Below, in pieces: positions 50,141 through 58,535 of a stretch of 64,000 bases of DNA (the first letter of the stretch is position 1; each line of letters starts with the position of its first letter). The position numbers were made by a program, and so were the translations under genes. The stretch comes from Serinicoccus kebangsaanensis (GTDB lineage Bacteria; Actinomycetota; Actinomycetes; Actinomycetales; Dermatophilaceae): positions 1 through 64,000 of the forward strand of contig NZ_VSLG01000007.1 of the NCBI RefSeq assembly GCF_008919445.1, given 5' to 3'. The notes under the pieces were generated by a model. It was not told the origin of the DNA and ran no database searches. It was given only the letters and a program-made list of their open reading frames with translations.

Positions 50141-50605
50141 ATGAGCGGCACCGACGGCGACTCCCCGGCACGCGAGGACGAGCCGACCGAGGTCGACCTG
50201 CTCCTGCGCGTGGCCCGGCAGTGGCGGCACTCGGGGCACCCTGGGGACGCGACCGGGCAGGCCCTCTCCCCCCACCAGGAGCGGGCCCTGCTCGCGCTGT
50301 CCCGCCTCTCCCGCCGCGCCGAGCAGCCCGGCATCCGGATCTCGGTGCTGGCCCAGCACCTGGGCATCGCACCCCGCTCCGCGACCGAGGTCGCCGACGC
50401 CCTCGAACGGGCCGGCCTGGTCGGCCGGTCCCCCGACCCGAGCGACCGTCGCGCCGTTCTCCTCACGCCCACCGCGCGGGCACGGCATACCGTCGAGCGG
50501 GTCCAGGAGCGCCGCCGGGCCGCCGCCGAGCAGGAGGTCTCGACCCTCTCCCCCGCCGACCGGGCCGAGCTGCGGCGGATCCTGACCCTGCTGCTGCAGG
50601 GATGA
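50141..50605 (+). CDS. MarR-family transcriptional regulator
   Basis: A 154-residue MarR protein with RISVLAQHLGIAPRSATEVADALERAGLV (helix-turn-helix) and DPSDRRAVLLTPTA (wing). Opposite the ABC exporter gene, it is the likely local regulator, a common arrangement for drug-efflux control. TAGACT six bases before the ATG suggests a leaderless mRNA. A strong hairpin follows at 50629. Confidence 0.9.
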   Translation: MSGTDGDSPAREDEPTEVDLLLRVARQWRHSGHPGDATGQALSPHQERALLALSRLSRRAEQPGIRISVLAQHLGIAPRSATEVADALERAGLVGRSPDPSDRRAVLLTPTARARHTVERVQERRRAAAEQEVSTLSPADRAELRRILTLLLQG

Positions 50606-50628
50606 GCACCCGCCCGAGGGCCGACCCA

Positions 50629-50677
50629 CGACGAACGGGGCACCCGCGGCCGCTGCCGCAGGTGCCCCGCCGTCGTA
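50629..50677. terminator. Bidirectional terminator between MarR and amtB
   Basis: Nested arms ACGACG/CGTCGT (50629-50634, 50672-50677) and GGGGCACC/GGTGCCCC (50638-50645, 50662-50669), with a further GCGGC/GCCGC inner stem, form a long GC-rich hairpin between two convergent genes. Confidence 0.8.
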
Positions 50678-50702
50678 CCGGCTCGCGAGTCGCCCCGAGC
50701 GA

Positions 50703-51971
50703 CTAGACGCGGGCCTCCTCGGCAATGGGGTCGTAGGAGGCAGCCTCATCACCGAAGGCGTAGGCGGACTCGCTGTGCTCGGACAGGTCGATCCCGCGGG
50801 CCTCGTCCTCGGCGCTGACCCGGAAGCCGATGGTCTTGGCGATCGCCAGACCGATCAGCGCGGTCATCACGCCGGTGAAGACGAGGGTGAAGAGAGTAGC
50901 CACGACCTGGGCGACCAGCTGCCCGGCGCCGCCGCCGTAGAACAGACCACCGCCCTCGCCGTCGACCGGCAGCGCCAGGAAGCCGATCATCACGGTGCCG
51001 ATGACACCGGACACCAGGTGGACCCCGACGACGTCCAGGGCGTCGTCGTAGCCGAACTTGTACTTCAGGCCGACCGCCAGGGCGGAGCCGACACCGGCCA
51101 CCACGCCGATGAGGATCGCGCCGAGGGCCGAGACGTTGGCGCAGGCCGGGGTGATCGCGACCAGACCGGCCACCACACCGGAGGCGGCGCCCAGGGAGGT
51201 GGCGTGACCGTCGCGGACGCGCTCGGTGACCAACCAGGCCAGCATCGCCGCGCCCGGCGCCACCAGGGTGTTGACCCAGATCAGGCCGGCCTCCTCGGCG
51301 GTCCCGGCGGCACCGCCGTTGAAGCCGAACCAGCCGAACCACAGCAGCGCGGCGCCGAGCATCATCAGCGGGATGTTGTGCGGCTTGTGGGCACCCTTGG
51401 GGCCGAAGTCGCTGCGCGAGCCGATGATGTAGACGAGCACCAGGGCGGCCAGGCCGGCGTTGATGTGGACCACGGTGCCGCCGGCGAAGTCGATCGCCTC
51501 GCCGAAGGTGGAGCCGATGGCGCCGTCGGCGGAGAGCAGCCCGCCGCCCCAGACCATGAAGGCGAGCGGGCAGTAGACGAGGGTGACCCAGATCGGCACG
51601 AAGACCGACCAGGACCCGAAGCGGGTGCGGTCGGCGACCGCACCGGAGATGAGGGCCACGGTGATGATCGCGAAGGTCGCGCCGAAGCCGATGCCGATCA
51701 GATCCGCGGTGCCCATGTAGTTGACCAGACCGAAGTCCGAGGCCGGGTTGCCGACGAGCCCGCCGAGCAGCGGCGGGGCGGCGGACATGCCGTAGCCCCA
51801 CAGCACCCAGACGACGCCGACCAGCCCGATCGAGACGAAGCTCATCAGGATCATGTTGGTCGAGGCCTTGGCCCGCGCCATGCCGCCGTAGAAGAACGCC
51901 AGCCCGGGAGTCATCAGCAGCACCAGCGCTGCCGACACCATGACCCAGACGTCGCTTGTCGAGAGTTCCAT
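50703..51971 (-). CDS. amtB: Ammonium transporter AmtB
   Basis: A 422-residue Amt/Mep channel with 11 helices. MTPGLAFFYGGMARAKAS, WSVFVPIWVTLVYCPLAFMVWGGG, DFAGGTVVHINAGLAALV (pore His), NIPLMMLGAALLWFGWFGFNGG and GVHLVSGVIGT (second pore His) are all present. It takes up ammonium/ammonia. GGAGG precedes the ATG. No glnK or glnD follows in the window: the gene is the last of its strand before the convergent MarR, so regulation by a coupled GlnK is not visible here. Confidence 0.95.
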   Translation of the reverse strand: MELSTSDVWVMVSAALVLLMTPGLAFFYGGMARAKASTNMILMSFVSIGLVGVVWVLWGYGMSAAPPLLGGLVGNPASDFGLVNYMGTADLIGIGFGATFAIITVALISGAVADRTRFGSWSVFVPIWVTLVYCPLAFMVWGGGLLSADGAIGSTFGEAIDFAGGTVVHINAGLAALVLVYIIGSRSDFGPKGAHKPHNIPLMMLGAALLWFGWFGFNGGAAGTAEEAGLIWVNTLVAPGAAMLAWLVTERVRDGHATSLGAASGVVAGLVAITPACANVSALGAILIGVVAGVGSALAVGLKYKFGYDDALDVVGVHLVSGVIGTVMIGFLALPVDGEGGGLFYGGGAGQLVAQVVATLFTLVFTGVMTALIGLAIAKTIGFRVSAEDEARGIDLSEHSESAYAFGDEAASYDPIAEEARV

Positions 51972-52099
51972 CGTTCCGTGCCTCCAGTGAGTGGTGCGTT
52001 GCCGGGCGGGCTCCCCGTGTCACGCCGTCGGGGATGGGAGGTCCGCTCGCTGTGCGCCCCAGTCAAGACCCACGATGTTTCAGGCCGTGTCGCCCTGGT

Positions 52100-52135
52100 G
52101 TAAAAGTTGCGTTACGGATGTTTCCGTCGCGTAAA
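52100..52135 (-). promoter_or_regulatory. Possible GlnR binding site upstream of amtB
   Basis: On the minus strand TTTAC-N6-GAAAC (52120-52135) is followed, after four bases, by GTAAC-N6-TTTAC (52100-52115). Actinobacterial GlnR sites follow GTnAC-N6-GAAAC repeated. The elements lie about 130-165 bases before the amtB start, as expected for activation under nitrogen limitation. Two half sites deviate from consensus and the spacing between the pairs is short. Confidence 0.4.
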
Positions 52136-52165
52136 TCTTTCGCCGGACGTCTCCCCGGGGGCGCC

Positions 52166-53173
52166 TCAGAGGAGCGCGTGGGCACGGGTCAGGCGGTCCC
52201 GCCACCAGGTCACGCGCTCCTCCTCCGGCCGGTATGCCGCGAGCGCGCCGGCGTCGACCCCCTCCCGGGCGGCGTCCGCCCGGGCGACGGTGAGCCGGCC
52301 GGCGACCGGGAGCAACGGGTCGCCCACGACGTCGGCGGCGAGCAGCGCCCCGGTGCCGAGGCCGCAGTCGTGGCGCAGCCCGGGGAGGGCGGCGGCGAGG
52401 CGGACGCCGAGGGCGAGCCCGACCGAGGTGTCCAGCGCCGAGGACACCACCGCCGGGAGGCCGCACCGGTCGATGAGCTCGAGCGCCCGTCCGACGCCAC
52501 CCAGCGGGGCCGCCTTCACCACGACCAGGTCCGCGGCAGCCAACCGGGCGACCCGCAGCGGGTCCTCGGCGCGGCGGATGGACTCGTCCGCGGCGACGGG
52601 GACGCCGATCCCGCCCCGGGCCAGGGCCAGCCGCAGCTCGGCCAGCTCCTCGACGGTGCGGCAGGGCTGCTCGGCATACTCCAGGTCCAGGGGGGCCAGC
52701 GCGGTCAGCGCCGAGACTGCCTGCTCCACGGTCCATCCGCCGTTCGCGTCGACCCGGACGCGGGCGGCCGGTCCGAGCACGCGGCGCACCTCGGTCACCC
52801 GCGCCACGTCGTCGCGCAGCGACTGACCCGTCTCGGCGACCTTCACCTTCGCGGTGCGGCGCGCGTCCACCCCGGAGAGCAGGGTCTCCACGTCACCGGC
52901 CGGGACGGCCGGCACGGTCGCATTCACCCCGATCTCCTCGCGCACCGGCGCGGGGAGCCGGCCCCACCCGGCCTCCACCGCCGCGGCCAGCCAGCGCGCG
53001 GCGTCGCGGTCGGCATACTCGGCGAACGGGGCCCACTCAGCCCAGCCGTGCGGTCCGTCGAGCAGCACCGCCTCACGCTCGGTCACCCCGCGGAAGCGCA
53101 CCCGCATCGGCAGCCGGACCACCCGCGCCGCGGCGAGCAGCTCGTCCAGGTCGGGCGTGGGGTGTGACGACAC
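52166..53173 (-). CDS. menC: o-Succinylbenzoate synthase MenC (enolase superfamily)
   Basis: A 335-residue enolase-superfamily enzyme that dehydrates SHCHC to o-succinylbenzoate in menaquinone synthesis. The catalytic Lys pair K109-x-K111 (TAKVKVAE), metal ligands D142 (DANGGW), E168 and D196, and the second-site Lys220 (VVVKAAPLGG) are all present. The GTG at 53173 is chosen because TACCCT (53180-53185) lies six bases upstream; the open frame extends further but without support. menB, menE and menA lie within 7 kb. Confidence 0.9.
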   Translation of the reverse strand: MSSHPTPDLDELLAAARVVRLPMRVRFRGVTEREAVLLDGPHGWAEWAPFAEYADRDAARWLAAAVEAGWGRLPAPVREEIGVNATVPAVPAGDVETLLSGVDARRTAKVKVAETGQSLRDDVARVTEVRRVLGPAARVRVDANGGWTVEQAVSALTALAPLDLEYAEQPCRTVEELAELRLALARGGIGVPVAADESIRRAEDPLRVARLAAADLVVVKAAPLGGVGRALELIDRCGLPAVVSSALDTSVGLALGVRLAAALPGLRHDCGLGTGALLAADVVGDPLLPVAGRLTVARADAAREGVDAGALAAYRPEEERVTWWRDRLTRAHALL

Positions 53174-53277
53174 GGCTCCAGGGTAGAGAACGACACCGTG
53201 GAGGTAGCGGACAGCACGTGTCCGCGGCAAGGGTCGGGGCGCCGACGGCCGCCACCGCGCTGCGGCAGGATGTCGCC

Positions 53278-53688
53278 ATGGCACTCAAGTGGTACACCGT
53301 CGTCGTCGACTGCGCGGACCCGCAGGCCCAGGCCCACTGGTGGGCGGAGGCGCTGGACTGGACCGTCGTCTACGACACCCCGGACGAGGCGGTCGCCGTC
53401 CCCCGGCACGCGATGGAGGGCCCCGAGCACGAGCCCGACCTGGACGCCTGGATGCGACGCGGCCAGGGTCTGGTCTTCGTCCCCGTCCCGGAGGGCAAGC
53501 AGGTGAAGAACCGCCTGCACATCGACCTCGCACCGCACCTGTCCCAGGACCGGGACGCCGAGGTGCAGCGTCTGCTCGACCTGGGCGCCAGCCACGTGGA
53601 CGTCGGCCAGAGCGAGGAGGACACCTTCACCGTGCTGGCCGACCCGGAGGGCAACGAGTTCTGCGTGCTCTCCAGCCGCGACGGCTGA
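53278..53688 (+). CDS. VOC-superfamily (glyoxalase-like) protein
   Basis: A 136-residue protein of the VOC fold, two beta-alpha-beta-beta-beta repeats. It has KWYTVVVDCADPQAQAHWWAEALDW, VPVPEGKQVKNRLHIDLAP and FTVLADPEGNEFCVLSS. The conserved His and Glu positions (HIDL, GNEFCV) could bind a metal. This 'glyoxalase-like domain' group is frequent in actinobacteria and its substrates are not known. ATG at 53278 has CAGGAT six bases before it. Confidence 0.83.
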   Translation: MALKWYTVVVDCADPQAQAHWWAEALDWTVVYDTPDEAVAVPRHAMEGPEHEPDLDAWMRRGQGLVFVPVPEGKQVKNRLHIDLAPHLSQDRDAEVQRLLDLGASHVDVGQSEEDTFTVLADPEGNEFCVLSSRDG

Positions 53689-53748
53689 CCCTCGGCCGGT
53701 GCGTCGTCCCGCGTCCGCCGAGCACGGACCGGATCACGAGGGGAGCCC

Positions 53749-54669
53749 GTGAGCCGGAGGGTGCACGTCGTCGGTGCGGCCACCTCGGCCGGGGCGCACG
53801 GCCCTGGTCAGGAGCTGGCGCCCGCAGCGCTGCGCGAGGCGGGCCTGCTCCGTCGACTGCAGGACCGGGGGCTGGAGGTCGTCGAGCACGGTGACGTCGT
53901 GCAGCTGCGCATGCGGCCCGACGACGAGCACCCAGCCCTGCGCAGCGCCGCCCGCGTCGTCGCGGCCGCGACCACCGTGGCCGACCACGTCGAGCGTCTG
54001 CTCACGGAATCCGCGGAGGACCGCATCCTCGTCCTCGGGGGTGACTGCACCATCCAGCTCGGGGTCGTGGCCGGGGCGAGGGCCGCGAGGGGCGACCGGG
54101 TCGGGCTGGCCTACGTCGACCTGGACTGCGACCTCACCTCGCCGGTCGAGGGCAACGGGTTCGCCGACTGGATGGGGGTGACCCACCTGGTGGGTGCGCC
54201 CGATGCGGACCCGCGCCTCGCCGGACTCGGCGGACCCCCGCCGATGGTGACCCCCGACACCCTCCGCCTGGTCGGCGCAGACCTGGCCACGCCCTACGAG
54301 CAGCGACGCCTGGCGGACCTCGCTCTCACCCGGTACACCACCGAGGAGATCACGACCGACACGGCAGGAGTCGTCGCGGAGCTGACCGCGTGGGCCGACG
54401 ACCTGGACCTGCTCTCGGTCCACGTCGACGTCGACGTCCTCGACCAGAGGCTGTTCCCCGTCGCCGAAGAGCAACGGGACACCCCCGGGCTGGGCCTCGA
54501 GACGCTCGGAGTGCTCACGGCCGGCCTGATGGGCCACCCGGCGGCCCGCGTGCTCACGGTCTGCGAGGTCAACCCCGCACGCCCCCCTGACCCCGGGACC
54601 GCCCTCGCGTCCCTGAACGACCTGCTGGCGGGGGCCATGACCGCCCCACCTGCGGGGCGGCGTGACTGA
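53749..54669 (+). CDS. Arginase/agmatinase-superfamily protein with altered metal ligands
   Basis: A 306-residue ureohydrolase-fold protein. Family metal motifs are present but modified: GGDC (97-100) where arginase has GGDH, DLDCD (124-128) where arginase has DAHxD, and HVDVDVLD (225-232) for SxDxDxxDP. Asp residues of the bimetal site remain, while two His ligands are changed to Cys and Asp. Relatives with GGDC are known in actinobacteria as 'arginase family' without proven activity, so ureohydrolase activity is doubtful. A GAGGGGAG element precedes the GTG. Confidence 0.75.
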   Translation: MSRRVHVVGAATSAGAHGPGQELAPAALREAGLLRRLQDRGLEVVEHGDVVQLRMRPDDEHPALRSAARVVAAATTVADHVERLLTESAEDRILVLGGDCTIQLGVVAGARAARGDRVGLAYVDLDCDLTSPVEGNGFADWMGVTHLVGAPDADPRLAGLGGPPPMVTPDTLRLVGADLATPYEQRRLADLALTRYTTEEITTDTAGVVAELTAWADDLDLLSVHVDVDVLDQRLFPVAEEQRDTPGLGLETLGVLTAGLMGHPAARVLTVCEVNPARPPDPGTALASLNDLLAGAMTAPPAGRRD

Positions 54670-54733
54670 CAGCCGGTTCGTCATCTACGAGCGTGTTCGA
54701 GCAGGCTCTCAGTTGACGAACCGGCTGGCAGTC
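54664..54733. repeat. 20-bp near-perfect inverted repeat with 30-base loop
   Basis: Arms at 54664-54683 and 54714-54733 match in 19 of 20 positions, with a perfect 13-base core AGCCGGTTCGTCA. The left arm overlaps the stop codon of the arginase-like gene. There is no T tract. It could be a terminator hairpin, a regulatory RNA or a small repeat element; a terminator is the plainest reading. Confidence 0.7.
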
Positions 54734-54765
54734 GCACTCGGGTGACGTCGCGCATACTCGTCGGT

Positions 54766-55497
54766 ATGCCCGCCCCGTCCCCCGACCGCTTCCCCCGGTC
54801 CGCGACCTACGACCTCGACTGGGTCCGGTCGCTCGACATGGGGCCGCACCCGTTGTGGCAGCTCGAGGACCTCCTCTCCTCGATGGCCCTCCCCGCGGGC
54901 TGCCGGGTGCTGGACCTGGGCTGCGGCAGGGGCGCCACCTCGGTCTTCCTGGCACGCGAGCTCGGGGCCACGGTCACGGCGTGCGACCTGTGGGTCGGCG
55001 AGGAGGAGATGGGTCGGACCATGCGCGGGGCCGGGGTCGAGGGGTCGGTGCGGGTCGTCAACGCCGATGCCCGCGACCTGCCGTTCGAGGACGACGAGTT
55101 CGACGCCGTCGTGAGCATCGACGCCTTCGAGTACTTCGGCACCGACGTCCACTTACTCCCCTCCCTGCTGCGGGTGCTCCGCCCAGGGGGACACGTCGGC
55201 ATGACCACACCTGCCCTGCGCACCGACCCCTACGACCAGCCGCCGCCTGCCCACGTCTCGCAGGTCGTCGGGTGGGAGGCCGCCGCCTGGCACTCGCCCC
55301 AGTGGTGGACGACCCACTGGGAGCGTTCCGGCCTGGTGACCGACATCCACGGATCGATGCAGCGCGACGGCTTCGCGTCCTGGGTGGCCTGGTGCGAGCT
55401 GGTCGGGGAGCCGCCGACCGATCCGGTGCCGACCATGCTCGCGACCGACGGCGGTGAGCAGCTCGGCTTCGCGATGGTCCACGCGACCAAGCTGTGA
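54766..55497 (+). CDS. SAM-dependent class I methyltransferase
   Basis: A 243-residue methyltransferase with motif I VLDLGCGRGATSVF, an acidic post-I (VTACDL), motif II-type NADARDLPFEDDEFDAVVSIDAFEYF and LRVLRPGGHVG. It belongs to the Methyltransf_11 type; substrate unknown. The ATG at 54766 is chosen because CATACT (54753-54758) lies seven bases upstream; a GTG at 54742 is also in frame. The menB gene follows, but it has its own promoter-like hexamer. Confidence 0.87.
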   Translation: MPAPSPDRFPRSATYDLDWVRSLDMGPHPLWQLEDLLSSMALPAGCRVLDLGCGRGATSVFLARELGATVTACDLWVGEEEMGRTMRGAGVEGSVRVVNADARDLPFEDDEFDAVVSIDAFEYFGTDVHLLPSLLRVLRPGGHVGMTTPALRTDPYDQPPPAHVSQVVGWEAAAWHSPQWWTTHWERSGLVTDIHGSMQRDGFASWVAWCELVGEPPTDPVPTMLATDGGEQLGFAMVHATKL

Positions 55498-55518
55498 CGG
55501 GACGCCTAGGCTGACCGC

Positions 55519-56457
55519 GTGAGCGAGCAGAGCACCCCGACCACCCACCCCGAGTCCCCCTTCGACCCCACCGCGTGGGATCCGGTCCCGGGCTTCGACC
55601 TGACCGACATCACCTACCACCGGCACGTGGAGTTGGGCTGCGTGCGGATCGCCTTCGACCGGCCGGAGGTGCGCAACGCCTTCCGCCCGCACACCGTCGA
55701 TGAGCTCTACCGCGTGCTCGACCACGCCCGGCAGAGCCCCGACGTCGGCGTGGTGCTGCTCACCGGCAACGGGCCGTCCGCCAAGGACGGCGGCTGGGCC
55801 TTCTGCTCCGGCGGCGACCAGCGCATCCGCGGCCGCAGCGGATACCAGTATGCGCAGGGAGACACGGCCGCCGACGTGGACACCGCGCGGGTCCGCGCCG
55901 AGGGCGGTCGGCTGCACATCCTCGAGGTCCAGCGGCTCATCCGCACCATGCCCAAGGTCGTCATCGCGGTGGTCAGCGGCTGGGCCGCGGGAGGTGGGCA
56001 CAGCCTGCACGTGGTCTGCGACCTGACCATCGCCTCGCGGGAGCACGCCCGGTTCAAGCAGACCGACGCGGACGTCGGCAGCTTCGACGCCGGCTACGGG
56101 TCGGCCTACCTCGCGAAGATGGTGGGGCAGAAGGCGGCCCGGGAGATCTTCTTCCTCGGGCGGGCCTACGACGCGGAGCAGATGCAGCGGATGGGTGCGG
56201 TCAACATCGTCGCCGACCACGCCGAGCTCGAGGTCGAGGCGGTCCAGGCGGCCCGCGAGATCCTCGGCAAGAGCCCGACGGCGCAGCGGATGCTCAAGTT
56301 CGCCTTCAACCTGGCCGACGACGGCCTCATGGGCCAGCAGGTCTTCGCCGGCGAGGCGACCCGGCTCGCCTACATGACGGACGAGGCGGTCGAGGGCCGC
56401 GACTCCTTCCTGGAGAAGCGTGACCCGGACTGGCGGCCCTTCCCCTGGTACTTCTGA
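55519..56457 (+). CDS. menB: 1,4-Dihydroxy-2-naphthoyl-CoA synthase MenB
   Basis: A 312-residue crotonase-fold enzyme that closes the second ring of menaquinone. RIAFDRPEVRNAFRPHTVDEL, WAFCSGGDQRIRGRSGYQYA, VVSGWAAGGGHSLHVVCDLTIAS and QTDADVGSFDAGYGSAYLAKMVGQ are MenB hallmarks, and the DPDWRPFPWYF-like C-terminus is typical. TAGGCT (55507-55512) lies six bases before the GTG, so the mRNA is probably leaderless. Confidence 0.95.
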   Translation: MSEQSTPTTHPESPFDPTAWDPVPGFDLTDITYHRHVELGCVRIAFDRPEVRNAFRPHTVDELYRVLDHARQSPDVGVVLLTGNGPSAKDGGWAFCSGGDQRIRGRSGYQYAQGDTAADVDTARVRAEGGRLHILEVQRLIRTMPKVVIAVVSGWAAGGGHSLHVVCDLTIASREHARFKQTDADVGSFDAGYGSAYLAKMVGQKAAREIFFLGRAYDAEQMQRMGAVNIVADHAELEVEAVQAAREILGKSPTAQRMLKFAFNLADDGLMGQQVFAGEATRLAYMTDEAVEGRDSFLEKRDPDWRPFPWYF

Positions 56458-56521
56458 CCCCGGGCCGTCCGGGCGCCCGTGAGAGACTGTGCGGAACGCC
56501 GCGACCAGGGAGGACGACCGG

Positions 56522-57109
56522 ATGCGACGCTCACTGATGCCACTGCTGGCGGCACCGGCGCTGCTGCTCGCCGCCTGCGACGGGGGCAGCGACGTCGCCG
56601 ACAGCACCGGGGAGGAGATGTCGACGCCCGCGGGGCCCACGACCGACGACGCGGCCGGGGAGACCGGCGCGCCCCCCGACGACGCAGCCATCACCACCGG
56701 CGGCTCAGGTGTCGAGGGTGGCGAGGAGGGCCAGGCCGCCGCCGACCGCGCCAAGGAGTTCCTGCTCGCGCTGGTCGATGCCGACCCCGCCGCGTGCGGG
56801 CACATCCTCTCCTTCAGCGACACCACGCTGCCGATGCGCGAGGTCCCCGAGGACCTCGAGCTGTGCGAGGAGCAGCTGCCCGAGACGATGGCCTCCGCCG
56901 TCCAGGCGCAGGGCCTGGGCGAGGAGGGACGGGACATCCTGGACGCCATGCAGATCAGGGGAGCGGACGTCGAGGGCGACACCGCCGTCATCGACCAGGA
57001 CAACTACAGCGAGCTCTTCGCCGAGTCGATGGGCGACTCGACGATCACTCTGGTCCGGATCGACGGCGAGTGGTTCGTCGACGTCGACCGCTTCCTGGCT
57101 GAGCCGTGA
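56522..57109 (+). CDS. Putative lipoprotein in the menaquinone region
   Basis: A 195-residue exported lipoprotein: a signal sequence ending in a lipobox LLAAC (Cys19), an acidic disordered spacer rich in Asp/Glu/Gly/Thr (20-75), then a ~110-residue domain with two Cys (CGHIL and ELCEEQ) and a C-terminal GEWFVDVDRFL, reminiscent of DUF4878/Mce-associated-type domains, though I cannot assign it. The ATG at 56522 has GGGAGGACG eight bases upstream. Its stop overlaps the menE start (GTGA). Confidence 0.75.
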   Translation: MRRSLMPLLAAPALLLAACDGGSDVADSTGEEMSTPAGPTTDDAAGETGAPPDDAAITTGGSGVEGGEEGQAAADRAKEFLLALVDADPAACGHILSFSDTTLPMREVPEDLELCEEQLPETMASAVQAQGLGEEGRDILDAMQIRGADVEGDTAVIDQDNYSELFAESMGDSTITLVRIDGEWFVDVDRFLAEP

Positions 57110-58224
57110 CGGACCGGGCCGCCGACCTGACGATCCCTGACGCAGCCGGCTGGTCCGAGCTGGGCGAACCGCTACGACGTCTGCTGCATCACCACGCCGA
57201 GGGCGAGACCGGTGCCGTCGTGGTCGCCACCTCCGGGTCCAGCGGGGCGCCGAAACGGGTGCGGCTGAGCGCGTCGGCGTTGCGGGCCTCCGCCCAGGCC
57301 ACCGCCGAGGTCCTGGGTGACGTGTCGGGCGGCCAGTGGTTGCTGGCCCTGCCCACCCGGCACGTCGCCGGGCTGCAGGTGCTGGTCCGGTCCGCGCTGG
57401 CCGGCACCACCCCGGTCGAGCTGGACCAGCGGGCCTCCTTCACCGCCGCCGGCTTCGCCGCCGCCGTCGGACGCATGGACGACGGCAGGCGCCGGTATGC
57501 CTCCCTCGTCCCGACCCAGCTGCGGCGGGCGCTCGCCGACCCCGAGGGCGTCGAGGCGCTGCTGCGGCTGGACGCCGTGCTCGTCGGTGGCGCAGCGGCG
57601 GACACCGGCCTGCTGACCCGGGCGCGCGGCGCAGGGGTCAAGGTGGTGACGACCTACGGTATGTCCGAGACCTGCGGCGGCTGCGTCTACGACGGCCGGC
57701 CGCTCCCCGGCGTCCGGATCGCCGTCGACGACGACGGACTGATCCGGATCGGTGGCCCCGTGCTGGCCGACGGCTACGTCGACGACCCCGGTCTGACCGC
57801 GGAGAGGTTCGTGGACGAGGGGACCCGCTGGTTCGTCACCGGCGACCGGGGGGAGCTCCACGACTCCCACCTCGTGGTCCTCGGCCGTGCCGACGACGTC
57901 ATCGTCACCGGTGGGCACAAGGTCGAGCCCGGCGACGTGGAGGCCGCACTGCTGGCGCTCCCGGAGGTGGCCGAGGCACTGGTCCTGGGGGTGCCGGACG
58001 CCGAGTGGGGAGAGCGGGTGAGCGCCCTGGTGACGCTGACGGAGGGCGAGCCGGGTGCGGCGGTGCCGGGCCGGCTGACTGCGGTGGACCTGCCGCCGCA
58101 CGCGGTCCCGAAGCAGGTCGAGGTGGTGGACGGCATACCCCTGCTGCCCAGCGGCAAGCCGGACCGCGCGGCGGCGCGGCGGCTGCTCGACCGCGGTGGC
58201 AGAATGGGATCTCCCCCACCATGA
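57106..58224 (+). CDS. menE: o-Succinylbenzoate-CoA ligase MenE (ANL superfamily)
   Basis: A 372-residue short ANL enzyme joining o-succinylbenzoate to CoA through an adenylate. Motifs: ATSGSSGAPKRVRLS (ATP-binding loop), TYGMSETCGGCVYDG, WFVTGDRGELHDSHLVVLGRADDVIVTGGHKVEP and the C-terminal Lys in PLLPSGKPDR. It is shorter than E. coli MenE, as is normal in actinobacteria. GTG overlaps the lipoprotein stop, so the two share a transcript. Confidence 0.92.
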   Translation: MTDRAADLTIPDAAGWSELGEPLRRLLHHHAEGETGAVVVATSGSSGAPKRVRLSASALRASAQATAEVLGDVSGGQWLLALPTRHVAGLQVLVRSALAGTTPVELDQRASFTAAGFAAAVGRMDDGRRRYASLVPTQLRRALADPEGVEALLRLDAVLVGGAAADTGLLTRARGAGVKVVTTYGMSETCGGCVYDGRPLPGVRIAVDDDGLIRIGGPVLADGYVDDPGLTAERFVDEGTRWFVTGDRGELHDSHLVVLGRADDVIVTGGHKVEPGDVEAALLALPEVAEALVLGVPDAEWGERVSALVTLTEGEPGAAVPGRLTAVDLPPHAVPKQVEVVDGIPLLPSGKPDRAAARRLLDRGGRMGSPPP

Positions 58225-58244
58225 CCTGGAAGGACGGGTGAGAA

Positions 58245-58523
58245 GTGCTTCGCGTGGCCATCCCCGTGGCGCTGCTGGCGTTCACCGTCTTCTGCGTCGT
58301 GGACGCGGTCCAGACCGACGAGCACGAGGTGCGCGGTCTGCCGAAGCCGTTCTGGGTGATCATCTGCCTGATCTTCCCGGGCGCGGGCGGGATCGCCTGG
58401 CTCATCGCCGGTCGTCCGCGCAGCATCCTGGACATCATCTTCGGCGGCCGCGGCGGGCGCTCCGGACCCCCGCGCGGTCCGCTGGGACCGGACGACGACC
58501 CCGACTTCCTGAGAGACCTCTAA
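58245..58523 (+). CDS. PLDc_N-domain small membrane protein
   Basis: A 92-residue protein with two membrane helices and the PLDc_N pattern (ALLAFTVFCVVDAVQTDEHEVRGLPKPFWVIICLIFPGAGGIAWLIAGRP), but without the catalytic domain found in cardiolipin synthases. The C-terminal tail is Gly/Pro/Asp-rich. The family is widespread in actinobacteria and of unknown function. GTG 58245 follows menE by 20 bases; menA starts 12 bases after its end, so it lies in the menE-menA operon. Confidence 0.85.
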   Translation: MLRVAIPVALLAFTVFCVVDAVQTDEHEVRGLPKPFWVIICLIFPGAGGIAWLIAGRPRSILDIIFGGRGGRSGPPRGPLGPDDDPDFLRDL

Positions 58524-58535
58524 GGGGCACATCCC

